A program made the position numbers and the translations under genes. The notes under the pieces were generated by a model. The model ran no database searches, was not told the DNA's origin, and saw only the letters and a list, made by a program, of their open reading frames with translations. Positions 34,409-45,597 of a DNA stretch of 64,000 bases are shown here, one piece after another (within the stretch, counting starts at the first letter, position 1; every line of letters starts with the position of its first letter). Origin of the DNA: Agrostemma githago (lineage: Eukaryota; Streptophyta; Magnoliopsida; Caryophyllales; Caryophyllaceae); NCBI GenBank assembly GCA_958450325.1, contig OY288257.1:58357938-58421937 (forward strand), written 5' to 3'.

Positions 34409-36122
34409 TTTGTTGTTGCATGCATGTCGATTTTTGACATTTTTTCGGGTTATATGATAACTTTGTAAAAACCGAAAATTTTGTGTAAAAGGTGTTTCAC
34501 ACGAAATTTTTGGGTACATGCATACCTAATGACCTCAAAATGGTTGTGGTCGAGTTTGGTAATTTTTGAAATTTATTTGCTAATTTATAATCATTTATGC
34601 CTTAAAAACCGAGTTTTTATGCCTATTTGATGTTAAAAGTTAACTAAAAATAGTTGCATGTTGTTTTTGGGCATGTTTTTTTTGGGTGTACATATCTTCA
34701 TATGTTGATGGATATATGTGTAAATTTTTGAAATTTATTTTGTCCTTTTGGGATGTTTATTGTTTTTTATGAGATAAGAATCGATAAACATGCATTTATT
34801 TGTTCCTATTTTATTCGAGAATATTTGTGGACAAGTTTTTGTTTTGGAGTTCCTGGAAATGTTCCAGAATGAACAAAATTAATCATTTTTAATTTTGGAC
34901 GTTTTATGATTTAATTTGAATTTATTTCATAAAATTGACCATTTACCGATTAAATTAGCAAATTAAATCAATTCAAACTAATTTTTATTTTTCAAATTAG
35001 TGGAGACTAATTCTTGAAATTCCAAATTGGTTTGGAAAAAAATTAGTTTGAGCTTAATTGAGAATTAAGTGTTGATTAATGATTTTTAATGGTTAAAAAT
35101 CGATAAATTCCATAAAACCGAGCTAGGATGAACTTGATAAATTATGGGGCGATTTTGGCATGATTTTTACAGCATTTTATTTATTTTAATGTTGTTGAAT
35201 GAATGAATGTCATTTATTGTTTATTTTGCAAGATTGTACCTAGTATGGCCTAGTCTTTTAATCGGTATTACCCGTAATGTAAGGGAATATCGATTTAATT
35301 GTAATTAATTGCGATCTCGTATCGCCCGTTTGTAATAATTAATAGTTTTATTTATACAAATGTATAATAGGAAATGCTATGTATCATTTGTATCATTTGT
35401 AATTAATTATTATGAAGACCGAGATTACACAAGATGGTGGACAAAAGACGGTGCCTTTTGGTGGTGTTCCATTGAAGAGGCCAGGGACCAAGGAGTTGGT
35501 TTCCGATTTTGTAATAGTCTAGTTAATTAGATTAGCTAGATGGCCATACTAGGATTTATTTGTTTGATGCTTGCTTTATTTTCGCTCATGCCAAAATCGC
35601 CAATCATGCATTTTATTCGTCGATTGTCAATTCACCAATTTACGTAATCACCAACTTAGTTCACTTATAAGTGATTAGTAACCTAATATTGACAAGACCT
35701 CTCACATGCATCGTAAGAATTGAGATTTAGCCTTACCAATTAAAGCACCTATGAACCCCTTGTTCATTAGGGCAACCACAACGTGGACCCTTTTTACCTA
35801 GGGTAAGTAGGGTGATACGATCACATGCCGAGATTGGGTTGGACTCAACGAGATAAACGTTATTTCGGGGCTAGGAGATGGATTTGGTTGAAATCCGTCG
35901 ACCGAGAATTCTAGGGTAGAATTAGTCAAGTAATGACTTACCGTTTTTACATAAGGATTGCATGCGATGTTAGTTCTTATCTAGATACGGGTCTTGGAAT
36001 CGCTTATATAATTTCGTGAGGGGTCATTATATGAGTGACTTGTTAAAATTGTTTTACAAGTAAATTATATGACAATGAATGTTAATATTTCCTAAATTTT
36101 GTTGTAGTGTTTATAATTCGCT
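34409..36122 (+). other. Untranslated leader of copia element 2
   Basis: 1.7 kb without a long ORF, between the primer site and gag. Long leaders are known from BARE-type elements. Just before the gag ATG, a T-rich stretch ending in GTTGTAG (36102-36108) looks like a 3' splice site, so a spliced transcript is conceivable. Confidence 0.6.
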
Positions 36123-39100
36123 ATGGCTACTAATGCAACCATTCAACTCGGAAAGGATTCTTGGCTTAGGTCCGTTATGGACAAATGTATCTTGAAAGAC
36201 GATGGAAGTAATTTCATCGAATGGGAGTCTACCATAAAAGGTGCGGCGTTGTCCGACAACGTCCTTCGTTACTTGAACGAACCACCACCCAACGAACCCG
36301 GTCCTCGAGCCGCCCCGGCACAAAGGACCGCTTATGAGGAGTATTTGAAGATATCCAACGATATCAAGAACGTCTTGATATGGTCAATGTCTCCAAAACT
36401 CAAGCTTCAATACATTACCCTTAATGCATATGAGATATTCTCAAGGGTTACGACGGCTTTTTCCCAATCACCCGATATCCGTCAATATGAGGCTATGATG
36501 AAATTCTTCGAGGGTAAGCTAGAAAAGGGCCAAAAAGTTGGTCCCCATGTGCTCAAGATGATTGAGCATATTGACACACTAGAGCGTCTAGGGTGTAGCA
36601 TTCCCAAGAAGCTTGCGATCGGTCGCATTCTTCACTCACTCCCCTTCAAGTTCTCCCAAATTAGGGTGAACTACAATATGCATGGCATGGACAAGAGTTT
36701 CCAAGAGCTTCATGCACTCCTCAACCAAGCAGAGAGGGACATGGAGGCTAGTGGGAGTGAGAAGAGAGACATGCTCTCCATGAAAATGAAGAATCTCAAC
36801 CTTGGGGTTCAAAAGGGTAAAAACAAGGGTAAGACCAAATTCAAGAGACATGGAAAAGACAAGAACAAAGGGAAAGCTATTGAGAATAGCAAACCTAAGG
36901 CTAAGGTTAACAAACATGCCGACGCCGATTGCTATCATTGTAATGGCAAGGGACATTGGAAGCGCAATTGTCCCAAATATTTGAAGGAATTGAAGAACAA
37001 GAAAGACGAGAGTGAGACTCCGTCAGGTATTGTCCTCACTTCCCTCTATATGATAGACATTAACTATACTTGCACTTCCACTTGGGTATTAGATACCGGA
37101 TGTGGTTCTCATCTTTGTAATCATTTACAGGGCATGAGGGACGTGCGAGCACTAGCCAAGGGTGATGTAGACCTACGCATGGGAAATGGAGCTAGAGTAG
37201 CCGCTATATCCGTAGGCACTTATGTACTCACTCTAGCTAGTGGTTTTGAGTTGTATTTGAATAATTGTTATTTCGTACCAACTCTAACTAAGAACATTAT
37301 CTCCATTTCCGTACTTGATATGGAAGGTTTTTCCTTTATGATTAAGGACAATTGTTGTACTTTTTCATTTAATGACATGGTTTATGGTAAAGCTACGTCT
37401 ATCGGAGGTATTTATGTTCTAGATAATGTTAATGATGTATATCATGTAGAAAACAAGAAGCTCAAAACGGGTGAACCTAATCAATCCTACCTTTGGCATT
37501 GTCGTTTAGGACACATAAACGAACGACGCATAAAGAGACTTGTTTCAACGAAACTTCTCAAACCATTTGATTACGAATCTTATGGTGTATGCGAATCTTG
37601 CATATTAGGCAAGATGACTCGTGCTCCTTTCTCAAGTAAAGGAACACGAGCAAGTGAGGTATTGGGCCTTATACATACCGATGTGTGTGGCCCAATGACT
37701 ATCACCGCTAGGGGTGGTTACAACTACTTCATCACTTTTACCGACGACTTAAGTAGATATGGGTATGTCTACTTAATGAGGCATAAGAGCGATGCTTTTG
37801 AAAAGTTCAAAGAGTTTCAAAGTGAAGTAGAGAACCAATTGGATAAAAAGATTAAAGTACTACGATCCGATCGTGGCGGTGAATACCTAAATAATGAATT
37901 TGATTCACACCTAAAAGATTGTGGCATAGTATCACAATGGACTCCTCCTGGCACACCACAGTTGAATGGTGTGGCCGAAAGGAGAAACCGAACTTTATTA
38001 GATATGGTTCGGTCCATGATGAGTCTCACTGAGCTTCCTGATTCATTTTGGGGTTTTGCCATTTTGTCCGCAATATTTTCACTAAATCGAAGCCCGACTA
38101 AAGCGGCCAATAAGACACCATATGAGATATGGAAGGGAAGGGTTCCTTATTTGTCGTTCATGAGAATCTGGGGTTGTGAGGCATATGTTCAGAACAAGTC
38201 TGACAACAAACTCGCACCAAGATCCGACAAATGTCTATTTGTAGGGTATCCAAAGGAAACACAAGGCTATTACTTCTACAATCGTCACGAAAACAAAGTG
38301 TTTGTGGCACGTGACGCTGTCTTTCTAGAAAATGACTTCATTTCTAGAAGACAGAGTGGGAGAAAATTTGAACTTGATGAAGTCCAAGAGCCACAAACCG
38401 AAAATGAAGTGGAGGAAAGCGTTCCCTCCTCCTCGGACACGGTTGTTGTTCCCTTTGAACCTAGGAAATCCATGAGGATTAGTCATCCTCCTGATCGATA
38501 CCTTGGTATTGTCGAGGAAGATGCGTTAGACATGTTGCTTTGCGAAAGTGACGAGCCTAACACCTACAAGGCGGCCATATCTAGTCGTGATTCCATGCAA
38601 TGGCTTCAAGCCATGCGATCCGAAATGGTTTCTATGCACGAAAACCAAGTGTGGGATTTGGTTGATTTACCTGAAAAGGTGAGACCTCTTCAGTGTAAAT
38701 GGATCTTTAAAATCAAGAATGGCATAGATGGACATAGAGATGTCTACAAAGCTAGATTGGTGGCAAAGGGTTTTACTCAAGTTCATGGTCTTCACTATGA
38801 CGAAACCTTTGCTCCAGTCGCAATGCTTCGCTCCATAAGGATTATCCTAGCGATTGCCGCATTTCATGATTATGAGATTTGGCAAATGGATGTCAAAACC
38901 GCCTGCTTGAATGGGATTCTAGAAGAGGAAGTGTATATGACACAACCAGAAGGTTTTGTAGATACATCTAATCCTAGGAAGGTATGCAAGCTTAAGAGAT
39001 CCATTTATGGTCTTAAGCAAGCGTCCAGAAGTTGGAATCATCGCTTTGATCATGTTATCAAACAATATGGTTTTGCTCGAAGTGTCGAGGAACCTTGTTT

Positions 39101-40133
39101 GTACATGAAGTTTAGTGGGAGTAAGGTAACCTTTCTTGTCTTGTATGTGGATGACATACTTCTTATCGGGAATGACGTTCTGATGCTTGCTTCCGTAAAG
39201 GAGTGGCTAGGAAAACACTTCCAAATGAAAGATTTGGGAAATGCACAATGTATTTTGGGTATTCGGATCCATAGAGATAGATCCAAAAGGACGTTGGTAT
39301 TAAGTCAAGAAGCTTATATAGATAAGATTCTTGATCGATTCAAAATGAAAGACTCTAAGAGAGGCTTTCTTCCCATGAGTCAAGGTACCATTTTGTGCAA
39401 GTCACAGTGTCCTACCACACCCGAAGAAATTGAACGCATGAAGTTGATCCCATATGCTTCCGCGGTTGGATCAATCATGTATGCCATGACGTGCACTCGT
39501 CCCGATGTTTCGTATGCTTTGAGCATGACGAGTCGTTATCAAGCCAATCCAGGTGAAAGTCACTGGACAGCCGTGAAGAACATCCTTAAGTACTTGCGAA
39601 GGACCAAGGATTCGTTCTTAGTGTTTGGAGGGGATACTGAATTACGTGTAAGAGGTTACACGGATGCCAGTTTCCAAACCGATCGGGATGATTTGAAATC
39701 CCAATCCGGCTATGTTTATATGTTGAATGGAGGAGCCATTAGTTGGAAGAGCTCCAAGCAAAGTGTCACCGCGGATTCTACAACAGAAGCTGAGTACGTC
39801 GCGGCTTCGGAAGCTGCAAAGGAAGCTGTTTGGATTCGTCAGTTTTTGGAAGGACTAGGAGTAGTCCACTCCGTCGAAGATCCTATCACCATATATTGTG
39901 ATAACAGCGGGGCCATTTTTCAAGCAAAAGAGCCCAAGTCTAGCAATAAGTCTAGACATGTACTTAGGAAATACCACGTGATAAGAGATCTCGAGGAAAG
40001 GAAGGAAATCGATATATGTAAGGTTGGGACAGACGAGAATATCGCTGATCCTTTAACCAAGCCTCTTTCAAAGGCTAAACATGATGGTCATGTTGTTGCA
40101 ATGGGATTGAGAAAAGTCCCGGATTTTCCTTAA
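36123..40133 (+). CDS. copia element 2 Gag-Pol polyprotein
   Basis: An uninterrupted 1336-residue frame starting MATNATIQLGKDSW. Gag comes first, with a lysine-rich linker and zinc knuckle CYHCNGKGHWKRNC near residue 270. Protease follows with TWVLDTGCGSH near 320, then the pre-integrase HCRLGHINERR near 459 with CESCILGK. The integrase core has HTDVCGP near 517, LRSDRGGEY near 581 and the PQLNGVAERRN glutamate. Reverse transcriptase shows QMDVKTACLNG and the active site YVDDILLIGND near 1008. RNase H shows GYTDASFQTD, TTEAEYVAASEA near 1220 and the final histidine-rich RHVLRKYHVIRD. Frame and catalytic residues are complete, so the protein is probably functional for transposition. It ends RKVPDFP, before an 868-bp non-coding tail. 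Confidence 0.96.
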   Translation: MATNATIQLGKDSWLRSVMDKCILKDDGSNFIEWESTIKGAALSDNVLRYLNEPPPNEPGPRAAPAQRTAYEEYLKISNDIKNVLIWSMSPKLKLQYITLNAYEIFSRVTTAFSQSPDIRQYEAMMKFFEGKLEKGQKVGPHVLKMIEHIDTLERLGCSIPKKLAIGRILHSLPFKFSQIRVNYNMHGMDKSFQELHALLNQAERDMEASGSEKRDMLSMKMKNLNLGVQKGKNKGKTKFKRHGKDKNKGKAIENSKPKAKVNKHADADCYHCNGKGHWKRNCPKYLKELKNKKDESETPSGIVLTSLYMIDINYTCTSTWVLDTGCGSHLCNHLQGMRDVRALAKGDVDLRMGNGARVAAISVGTYVLTLASGFELYLNNCYFVPTLTKNIISISVLDMEGFSFMIKDNCCTFSFNDMVYGKATSIGGIYVLDNVNDVYHVENKKLKTGEPNQSYLWHCRLGHINERRIKRLVSTKLLKPFDYESYGVCESCILGKMTRAPFSSKGTRASEVLGLIHTDVCGPMTITARGGYNYFITFTDDLSRYGYVYLMRHKSDAFEKFKEFQSEVENQLDKKIKVLRSDRGGEYLNNEFDSHLKDCGIVSQWTPPGTPQLNGVAERRNRTLLDMVRSMMSLTELPDSFWGFAILSAIFSLNRSPTKAANKTPYEIWKGRVPYLSFMRIWGCEAYVQNKSDNKLAPRSDKCLFVGYPKETQGYYFYNRHENKVFVARDAVFLENDFISRRQSGRKFELDEVQEPQTENEVEESVPSSSDTVVVPFEPRKSMRISHPPDRYLGIVEEDALDMLLCESDEPNTYKAAISSRDSMQWLQAMRSEMVSMHENQVWDLVDLPEKVRPLQCKWIFKIKNGIDGHRDVYKARLVAKGFTQVHGLHYDETFAPVAMLRSIRIILAIAAFHDYEIWQMDVKTACLNGILEEEVYMTQPEGFVDTSNPRKVCKLKRSIYGLKQASRSWNHRFDHVIKQYGFARSVEEPCLYMKFSGSKVTFLVLYVDDILLIGNDVLMLASVKEWLGKHFQMKDLGNAQCILGIRIHRDRSKRTLVLSQEAYIDKILDRFKMKDSKRGFLPMSQGTILCKSQCPTTPEEIERMKLIPYASAVGSIMYAMTCTRPDVSYALSMTSRYQANPGESHWTAVKNILKYLRRTKDSFLVFGGDTELRVRGYTDASFQTDRDDLKSQSGYVYMLNGGAISWKSSKQSVTADSTTEAEYVAASEAAKEAVWIRQFLEGLGVVHSVEDPITIYCDNSGAIFQAKEPKSSNKSRHVLRKYHVIRDLEERKEIDICKVGTDENIADPLTKPLSKAKHDGHVVAMGLRKVPDFP

Positions 40134-41001
40134 GTTATCTAAGATGTAATAATTGGATATTGTAGCAATTTTTACATTTATGATAATAGCATTCATTGTT
40201 CGAGTTTCAATATGAACTTTTTGTTTAGTTTGACTAAACCCATACTTTGTTCATTCGAATGGATTGTGAGACAATCTTGAACCCTATTCAAGTGAACGTT
40301 TGAACATAGTATTTTTGCCCCTTGTCACTTAATGAGGTGACGACTCGGAGTGACAAGATTGTAAGTTGATCGATGGTTAGTTCAAGACCATGGGGTCATG
40401 GAGATGACTGGTCATTTACATAGGCAGACTGATTGTCACTCTGCCGGGCAGTGACCACAATAGAGTCCCTTATCAAATTAGTTGAAGCCTGGTCGTGGCG
40501 GGGATTTCTATTTTATTCCTATGAGTCGATTCTTTAGACTGACGACCATTTATCTGAGTCGGTGCAGTTTCCGATTGGCTTAGGTTGGTGTCCTAAGTCG
40601 TGCCGTGAAAGGAGGCTAATGGGCATCTTCTGGGTCATGGTGATCTGCATTATACAGTATAAGTTGGGTCAACAGGAATTGTCCACCCACGTCGGGTACA
40701 TACGTCCTTGGGCCACTCGAGGAGAAGTAACTGGAAATGCGTGGCCACGCTCGGAAATAGATCTATGGTAGATTTTCCGGTCAAACAGTTATTCTCCAGA
40801 TCGAGAAAACCACTCTTATTATATTTAAATCACAAGTGCGACCTGAAAGACACCTTGTGATGAGTAGGAGGATGTGACATCAAAGAGACAAGAGAATCGG
40901 TAGCGCACAACTTGTGTAGACAAGTGGGAGATATTGATGGAGTAGGAGTACTCCGCAATATTGTGGCTACATGCACAACTTGTATCGGACAAGTGGGAGA
41001 T
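40134..41001 (+). other. 3' untranslated region with duplicated polypurine tract
   Basis: 868 bp between the stop codon and the 3' LTR. The polypurine tract AAGTGGGAGAT (40991-41001) abuts the LTR. A second copy, CAAGTGGGAGAT, lies at 40921-40932, and both are preceded by GCACAACTTGT. No ORF of note. Confidence 0.8.
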
Positions 41002-42310
41002 TGTTGGAGCGAGTGTCCTCCACAATAGTGCATTGATATATTAAATCTCATGGACGGAATATACTTGGGATAATTAGTACATGGATACTCCACGTCGGTT
41101 GATTAACGTAAATCGGTAACGCTCAGCTGACTAGAGTTAGACGTTACTGTCGTATGACGGCGGTGATCAGCTGATCCCTTTTGGTCACACCTATAGGATG
41201 AGACCCAAATAGAAGACTAATTATTTGTATCTGATACAGCTAATTAGTTCCTTGCGTATATAGTGATATATGCATGGTAACGAGAGTTATTTATTGGAGA
41301 TAGAGTTTGGAACTCTGTCCGATTAAGTTTATTAGTCTATTATACGATAATTGACTGAATAAATTTTACGTCTTATTTTAATACGATTAAATAAGACCTA
41401 ATTTAGTATTTAAACGTTAATTACTAAATTAGTGGAGGTTTTGTATGCTTTTATGGGTTGTGGTAATTAGCCGTTAATATATTTACAAGGAGTTGTAAAT
41501 TTAGCTAATTGATTATTATTATTATTATGGGACCTATTATATATAGATATAATAGTAATGTACTACTTAAAGAGTTAAGAGTATATTATTTGATGTGATC
41601 AATTATAGAGATAATTGATCATGTCACACATTGCATTTGTATGACAAATGACAAAATAAAATGGACCCATTTTATGTACATGTGTATGGTACACTAGTAA
41701 AAATAATGGCAATAGTGGTTGGTCTTATTTTTACTACATGCATAAATAATAGTAATAATTACCCTAGACCCTAGACTTTAAGCATGCAAATAAAATAATG
41801 CATTTTTGTCTTCCCCAAGTGGGGTGGCCGGTTTTGGGGTAGTAAAAAGGGGACTCTTTGTTCTCTTTTCAACTCACCCCAATTCATTTTGCATGCATGA
41901 GCTTTGGCTTTTTACCTCATCTCTCCAAAAACTCTCTCTAATACTAGTATTCATCTTTATTACTAAAGTAGTAATAGATTCATAATATTAGCATTGTTTT
42001 ATCACTACTATTATCTAGTTAATAATAGTGGTGATTATTTGGGTTGATTCTTGGTGCAACTTAAAGGAGATCTTCTACATTGGAGATTCAAGGTTTTGGA
42101 GGATCATCCATACTATTATTAGCTCAAGAACAATAAGAAAAGGAGTTTTCTTATTGTGCCCAATATTTCCTCATTGTTCATGTAAGGAAATCTCTTCTTA
42201 TATCTAGTTTTTGTCATTTGATGTCATGCATGTAACTAGATCTTTACATACTAAATTAACAAGTAATTTAGTAACTAATTAGAGGAGTCTAATTAGTGGG
42301 TTACGAACCT

Positions 42311-42314
<4 letters not shown>
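41002..42314 (+). repeat. 3' LTR of copia element 2
   Basis: 1313 bp, same length as the 5' LTR with three substitutions between them and no indel. The (TA)n tract begins immediately after its terminal CTATCA. Confidence 0.96.
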
Positions 42315-42382
<68 letters not shown>

Positions 42383-42384
<2 letters not shown>

Positions 42385-43570
42385 AATTGCATCTCGTGAG
42401 TCTCTCTATCTTAAATGAGTCCGTCCCGCGAATCACAGTCACATGATCAAATCACATGAATGGCTGAGATTCAGCGTCATCTTCATCGTATATAATCTTA
42501 CTGTTACAGTAAGAGAACACTATTACAGTAACACAACTATCTTACTCACAGTAATAAGGAATTACAATAATAATGTCACAGTAATAATGTTACAGTAACA
42601 GAACACTATTACAGTAACACAAATATCTTATTGTGACACTGTCACACTATTACAGTAACACAAGTATAGTATAATTATATAATACTGATACAGTAATCAT
42701 ATTACTGTAACATCATGGATTCAGCATAGTAATGAGATCAACTCCTAGCACACATCTTTAGGCTTGAAAGAAAGCCTTTTCTACTGTCTGTTACCGACTT
42801 ATAGAAGCTTTTAGAGTTCATGACTAGTCGACCTTGAAAAGCTGATGCAACCCAGATTAACCCAATCCATACCTGAAAAGAACAACTCAGCCAAAGCCCC
42901 GAACCAGAATTTTACCCAATTTGAAACAACTTGGCCCAAACATGACCTGATTTGTTATGAAAATGATCCAGTTCTCTTTATTGTAATCTCTCGCTTCCTA
43001 CTTTTAATTTTCGTGTTTTTTTTCCGATTGAATTGATGTTTGATAGTGTAGTTTAGTACAGTAATTGTGTGATTTTGAATTTGGGTTATGATTTGAAAAT
43101 TGATGTCTTAGGTGATTATGATTGTGTAGGAGTTTGATTTGTGCGAAATGTTTAGGTTCGAGATTGAATGGTTGAGATTTTGTTTTGGATAATTGATACG
43201 TTAGGCGAATTGTTGGAGGTAATCTGCGAAATCAATGATAATGATTGCATAGGAGCTTGATTTGATTTAAATTTTTAGGTTTGCGATTGAAATTAGTGAT
43301 GATGATCGTAAATCGAAGCTCGTAATCTACATTTTCTGAAGAAATATCTAGAGAAAAATAATGGCGGTTCAAGAGTATCATGATAAGTTTTTGTTCCGAT
43401 TGAATTGATGTTTGATAGTGTAGTTTAGTACAGTAATTGTGGCCCAATTTGATTTGATTTAGTATATTTTGATTTGATTTGGTTTATTACTGTAAGCCGT
43501 TGATCTCATTAGATCTAATGGCCCTAAATTACAGGACGAACTCATTTAATGAGGAAGACTCACCGGATCC

Positions 43571-43574
<4 letters not shown>
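42383..43574. mobile_element. (TA)n-flanked element E2 with TTACAGTAACA repeats
   Basis: Lies between (TA)n tracts 42315-42382 and 43575-43619. The left end has GTGAGTCTCTCTATC then TTAAATGAGTCCGTCC; the right end read inverted has GTGAGTCTTCCTCA then TTAAATGAGTTCGTCC. An array of ATTACAGTAACA/TTACTGTTACAGT words lies at 42495-42715. About 57 bp starting CCGATTGAATTGATGTTTG occur twice (about 43024 and 43398). No recognised protein. Confidence 0.6.
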
Positions 43575-43619
<45 letters not shown>

Positions 43620-43623
<4 letters not shown>

Positions 43624-43858
43624 TAGGTTCACATAAGGCCAACAACTCTTATAAATTCATAAGTTCCAGTGTTAAAGTTACACAAAAGGTGCTTAAAGTT
43701 AAACGAGATGAGTGTTAAAGTTGCACTTTATCACTTGAAGTGATAAAAGAGCTGAATGTTATAGTTACATATCAATTCTGAAAAAATGCAACTTTAACGT
43801 ATGTCATCTGTAACTTTAATATAGACTTAATTACATATGGTGAACTTATTTGATCCCT

Positions 43859-43863
<5 letters not shown>
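43620..43863. mobile_element. (TA)n-flanked element E3, about 244 bp
   Basis: Left end AGGTTCACATAAGGCCAAC; right end inverted GAAGGGATCAAATAAG. Inside, AAAGTTACA/AAAGTTGCA words repeat. It is nearly the same as E6 at 48947, with about six differences over 230 bp. Flanked by (TA)n on both sides (43575-43619, 43864-43893). Confidence 0.7.

Positions 43864-43952
<89 letters not shown>
43864..43952. repeat. Compound (TA)n(GATA)n(GA)n microsatellite
   Basis: TA units, then two to three GATA units, then about 28 GA units, between E3 and E4. Confidence 0.9.
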
Positions 43953-43955
<3 letters not shown>

Positions 43956-44878
43956 GGATCAAGTGAGTCCCTTTTTCTTTTTTGAGTCCGTGAGTCCTAT
44001 TCTTAGCCATTGATCTAAACAAGATGAATGGTTGAGATTGCATATGCTAATTAAGGTAGCAACTACCAAATTTTGGAAAAAAAATAAAAAAATCTTCTTC
44101 CTCCCTAGATTAGTGCCAACTGCAACCTTCTCTCTCATCTCATTTATTTTTTTTGCATTCAAACGCCCGCTTAAGAAAACCCTTCATCTTCATCTTTTCT
44201 CTCATCTCGCTCAATTTTTTCGCTCAACTCAAGCACAGCCTTACACTCAAACGCTCAACTCAAACTCAATCGCTCAACTTCAACTTCAACTTTTGCGCTC
44301 AACTCAGGCATACCCGAGCACTCAATCCTTCAACTCGCACTCAATCCTTCAACTCAACTCAATCGCTCGCTCAACTCTAGGATTCTCGAGCACTCGCTCA
44401 ACTGAACTCTGTCGCTCAACTCAATTCAATCGCTGTCCTCAACTCGAGCAAGGTTATTATTTTACTGAAGATCTAGGTTTTGTTTACATCTGTGTTATAT
44501 TTCATTACGTCTTTCGCTAATTATTGATTCATTAATTTTGCTGCGTCTGTGCCATATAATTAATTTTTTTCACTGAAGACTGTTTTGCTATCTGGGTTTT
44601 CATCTGTTTCGTGTAATTGAATTCAACTACAAACGAACATATATCAAATGTTACTTTAATGCACATACGCTGTTACTGTAATAAACTTGATGTGTTACTG
44701 TAAGGGGTGCTTCGTTACTGTGTTTGATGTACGGTGTTATTTCAAAGAAAACCATGTGTTACTGTAATGCATAAGAGGTGTTACTTTAACTCTCATCTTC
44801 GTGATACTTCGAATCCTTGTAAACCCTCAATTGTGTACATTTGTTACTCTAATCTGCTTCTTATGTTACTCCACACTT

Positions 44879-45001
44879 CTATTGGCAGACAGGAACACTG
44901 TGCGATCGCAATTGTTGGAAAACGTAGCCAAGTATGAGAACACTAGACAAAAAATCATCGACGGTCCCAAGAGCAAGCCAACAAAGGGCCGAAAAAAATA
45001 G
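44879..45001 (+). pseudogene. Coding-like fragment inside E4, FAR1-like tail (weak)
   Basis: The frame contains ADRNTVRSQLLENVAKYEN and ends IIDGPKSKPTKGRKK with a TAG stop. Composition and the KPTKGRKK ending resemble the tails of FAR1/FRS proteins, which descend from Mutator transposases. That resemblance is from memory and could be wrong. There is no zinc finger or transposase core next to it. Confidence 0.25.
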
Positions 45002-45597
45002 CGTGTTTACTGAATCATGTCATCTCTTTTGTAACTACGATTTAATGGTCTCTATTCTTTAGTTACCTGTCTAATTACATTGGTATTTTGACTATCACCA
45101 ATACATTGAAGCTGTGAAACTCTGTTACAATGACCAGCTGCACCTGTTACTCTAATTCACTGTTGGTGTTACTATGGGGATTATTGAAATTAACACAATT
45201 TTCTTTGGTCTCACATTCTGTGTGTTACACCGAAGCACTGTGTGTGTTACTTTGATGAACAAATTATGTTACTTTAAGTGATTAATGCCGTTAGTACAAT
45301 GATATTGCAATCACCAATATTGGTACTCTTTCAATGAATGAACAACACTGCTGTCCCCAGTTACTACAATGCATTTTTTTCTGTTACTGTAACAAATTAA
45401 TAGTGTTACTTCAACGCACATGAGATGCTACTCTAACCAAAAACACATTTATTAAATAAATATAGTGTTAATTGCAAAAATGTGTACAACATTAGTTTTT
45501 CGTGTAAACCAGGAAAAAAGACAAAATTCTTGTAATGTCAAAGAACACGAGTATTATTAAAACACTTGTTCATCCTCGTCTTCCTCTGTGTCTTCTT

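Larger units (their letters stand above)
33082..42314 (+). mobile_element. Full-length Ty1/copia element 2 (Angela/BARE-like)
   Basis: A 9233-bp element with 1313-bp LTRs at both ends, primer binding site at 34397, a 1.7-kb leader, one intact gag-pol frame, an 870-bp tail and a polypurine tract. The LTRs differ at only three positions (33463/41383, 34327/42247, 34380/42300), 0.23 percent, so insertion is very recent. The target duplication cannot be read because both sides are (TA)n. The CYHCNGKGHWKRNC knuckle, long LTRs and long leader are typical of the Angela/BARE group. It is probably autonomous. Confidence 0.95.

Noticed and set aside
40562..40771. 69-residue ORF after copia element 2 pol
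   Set aside because: Located in the 3' untranslated region with no motif. An extra env-like or regulatory ORF cannot be supported.
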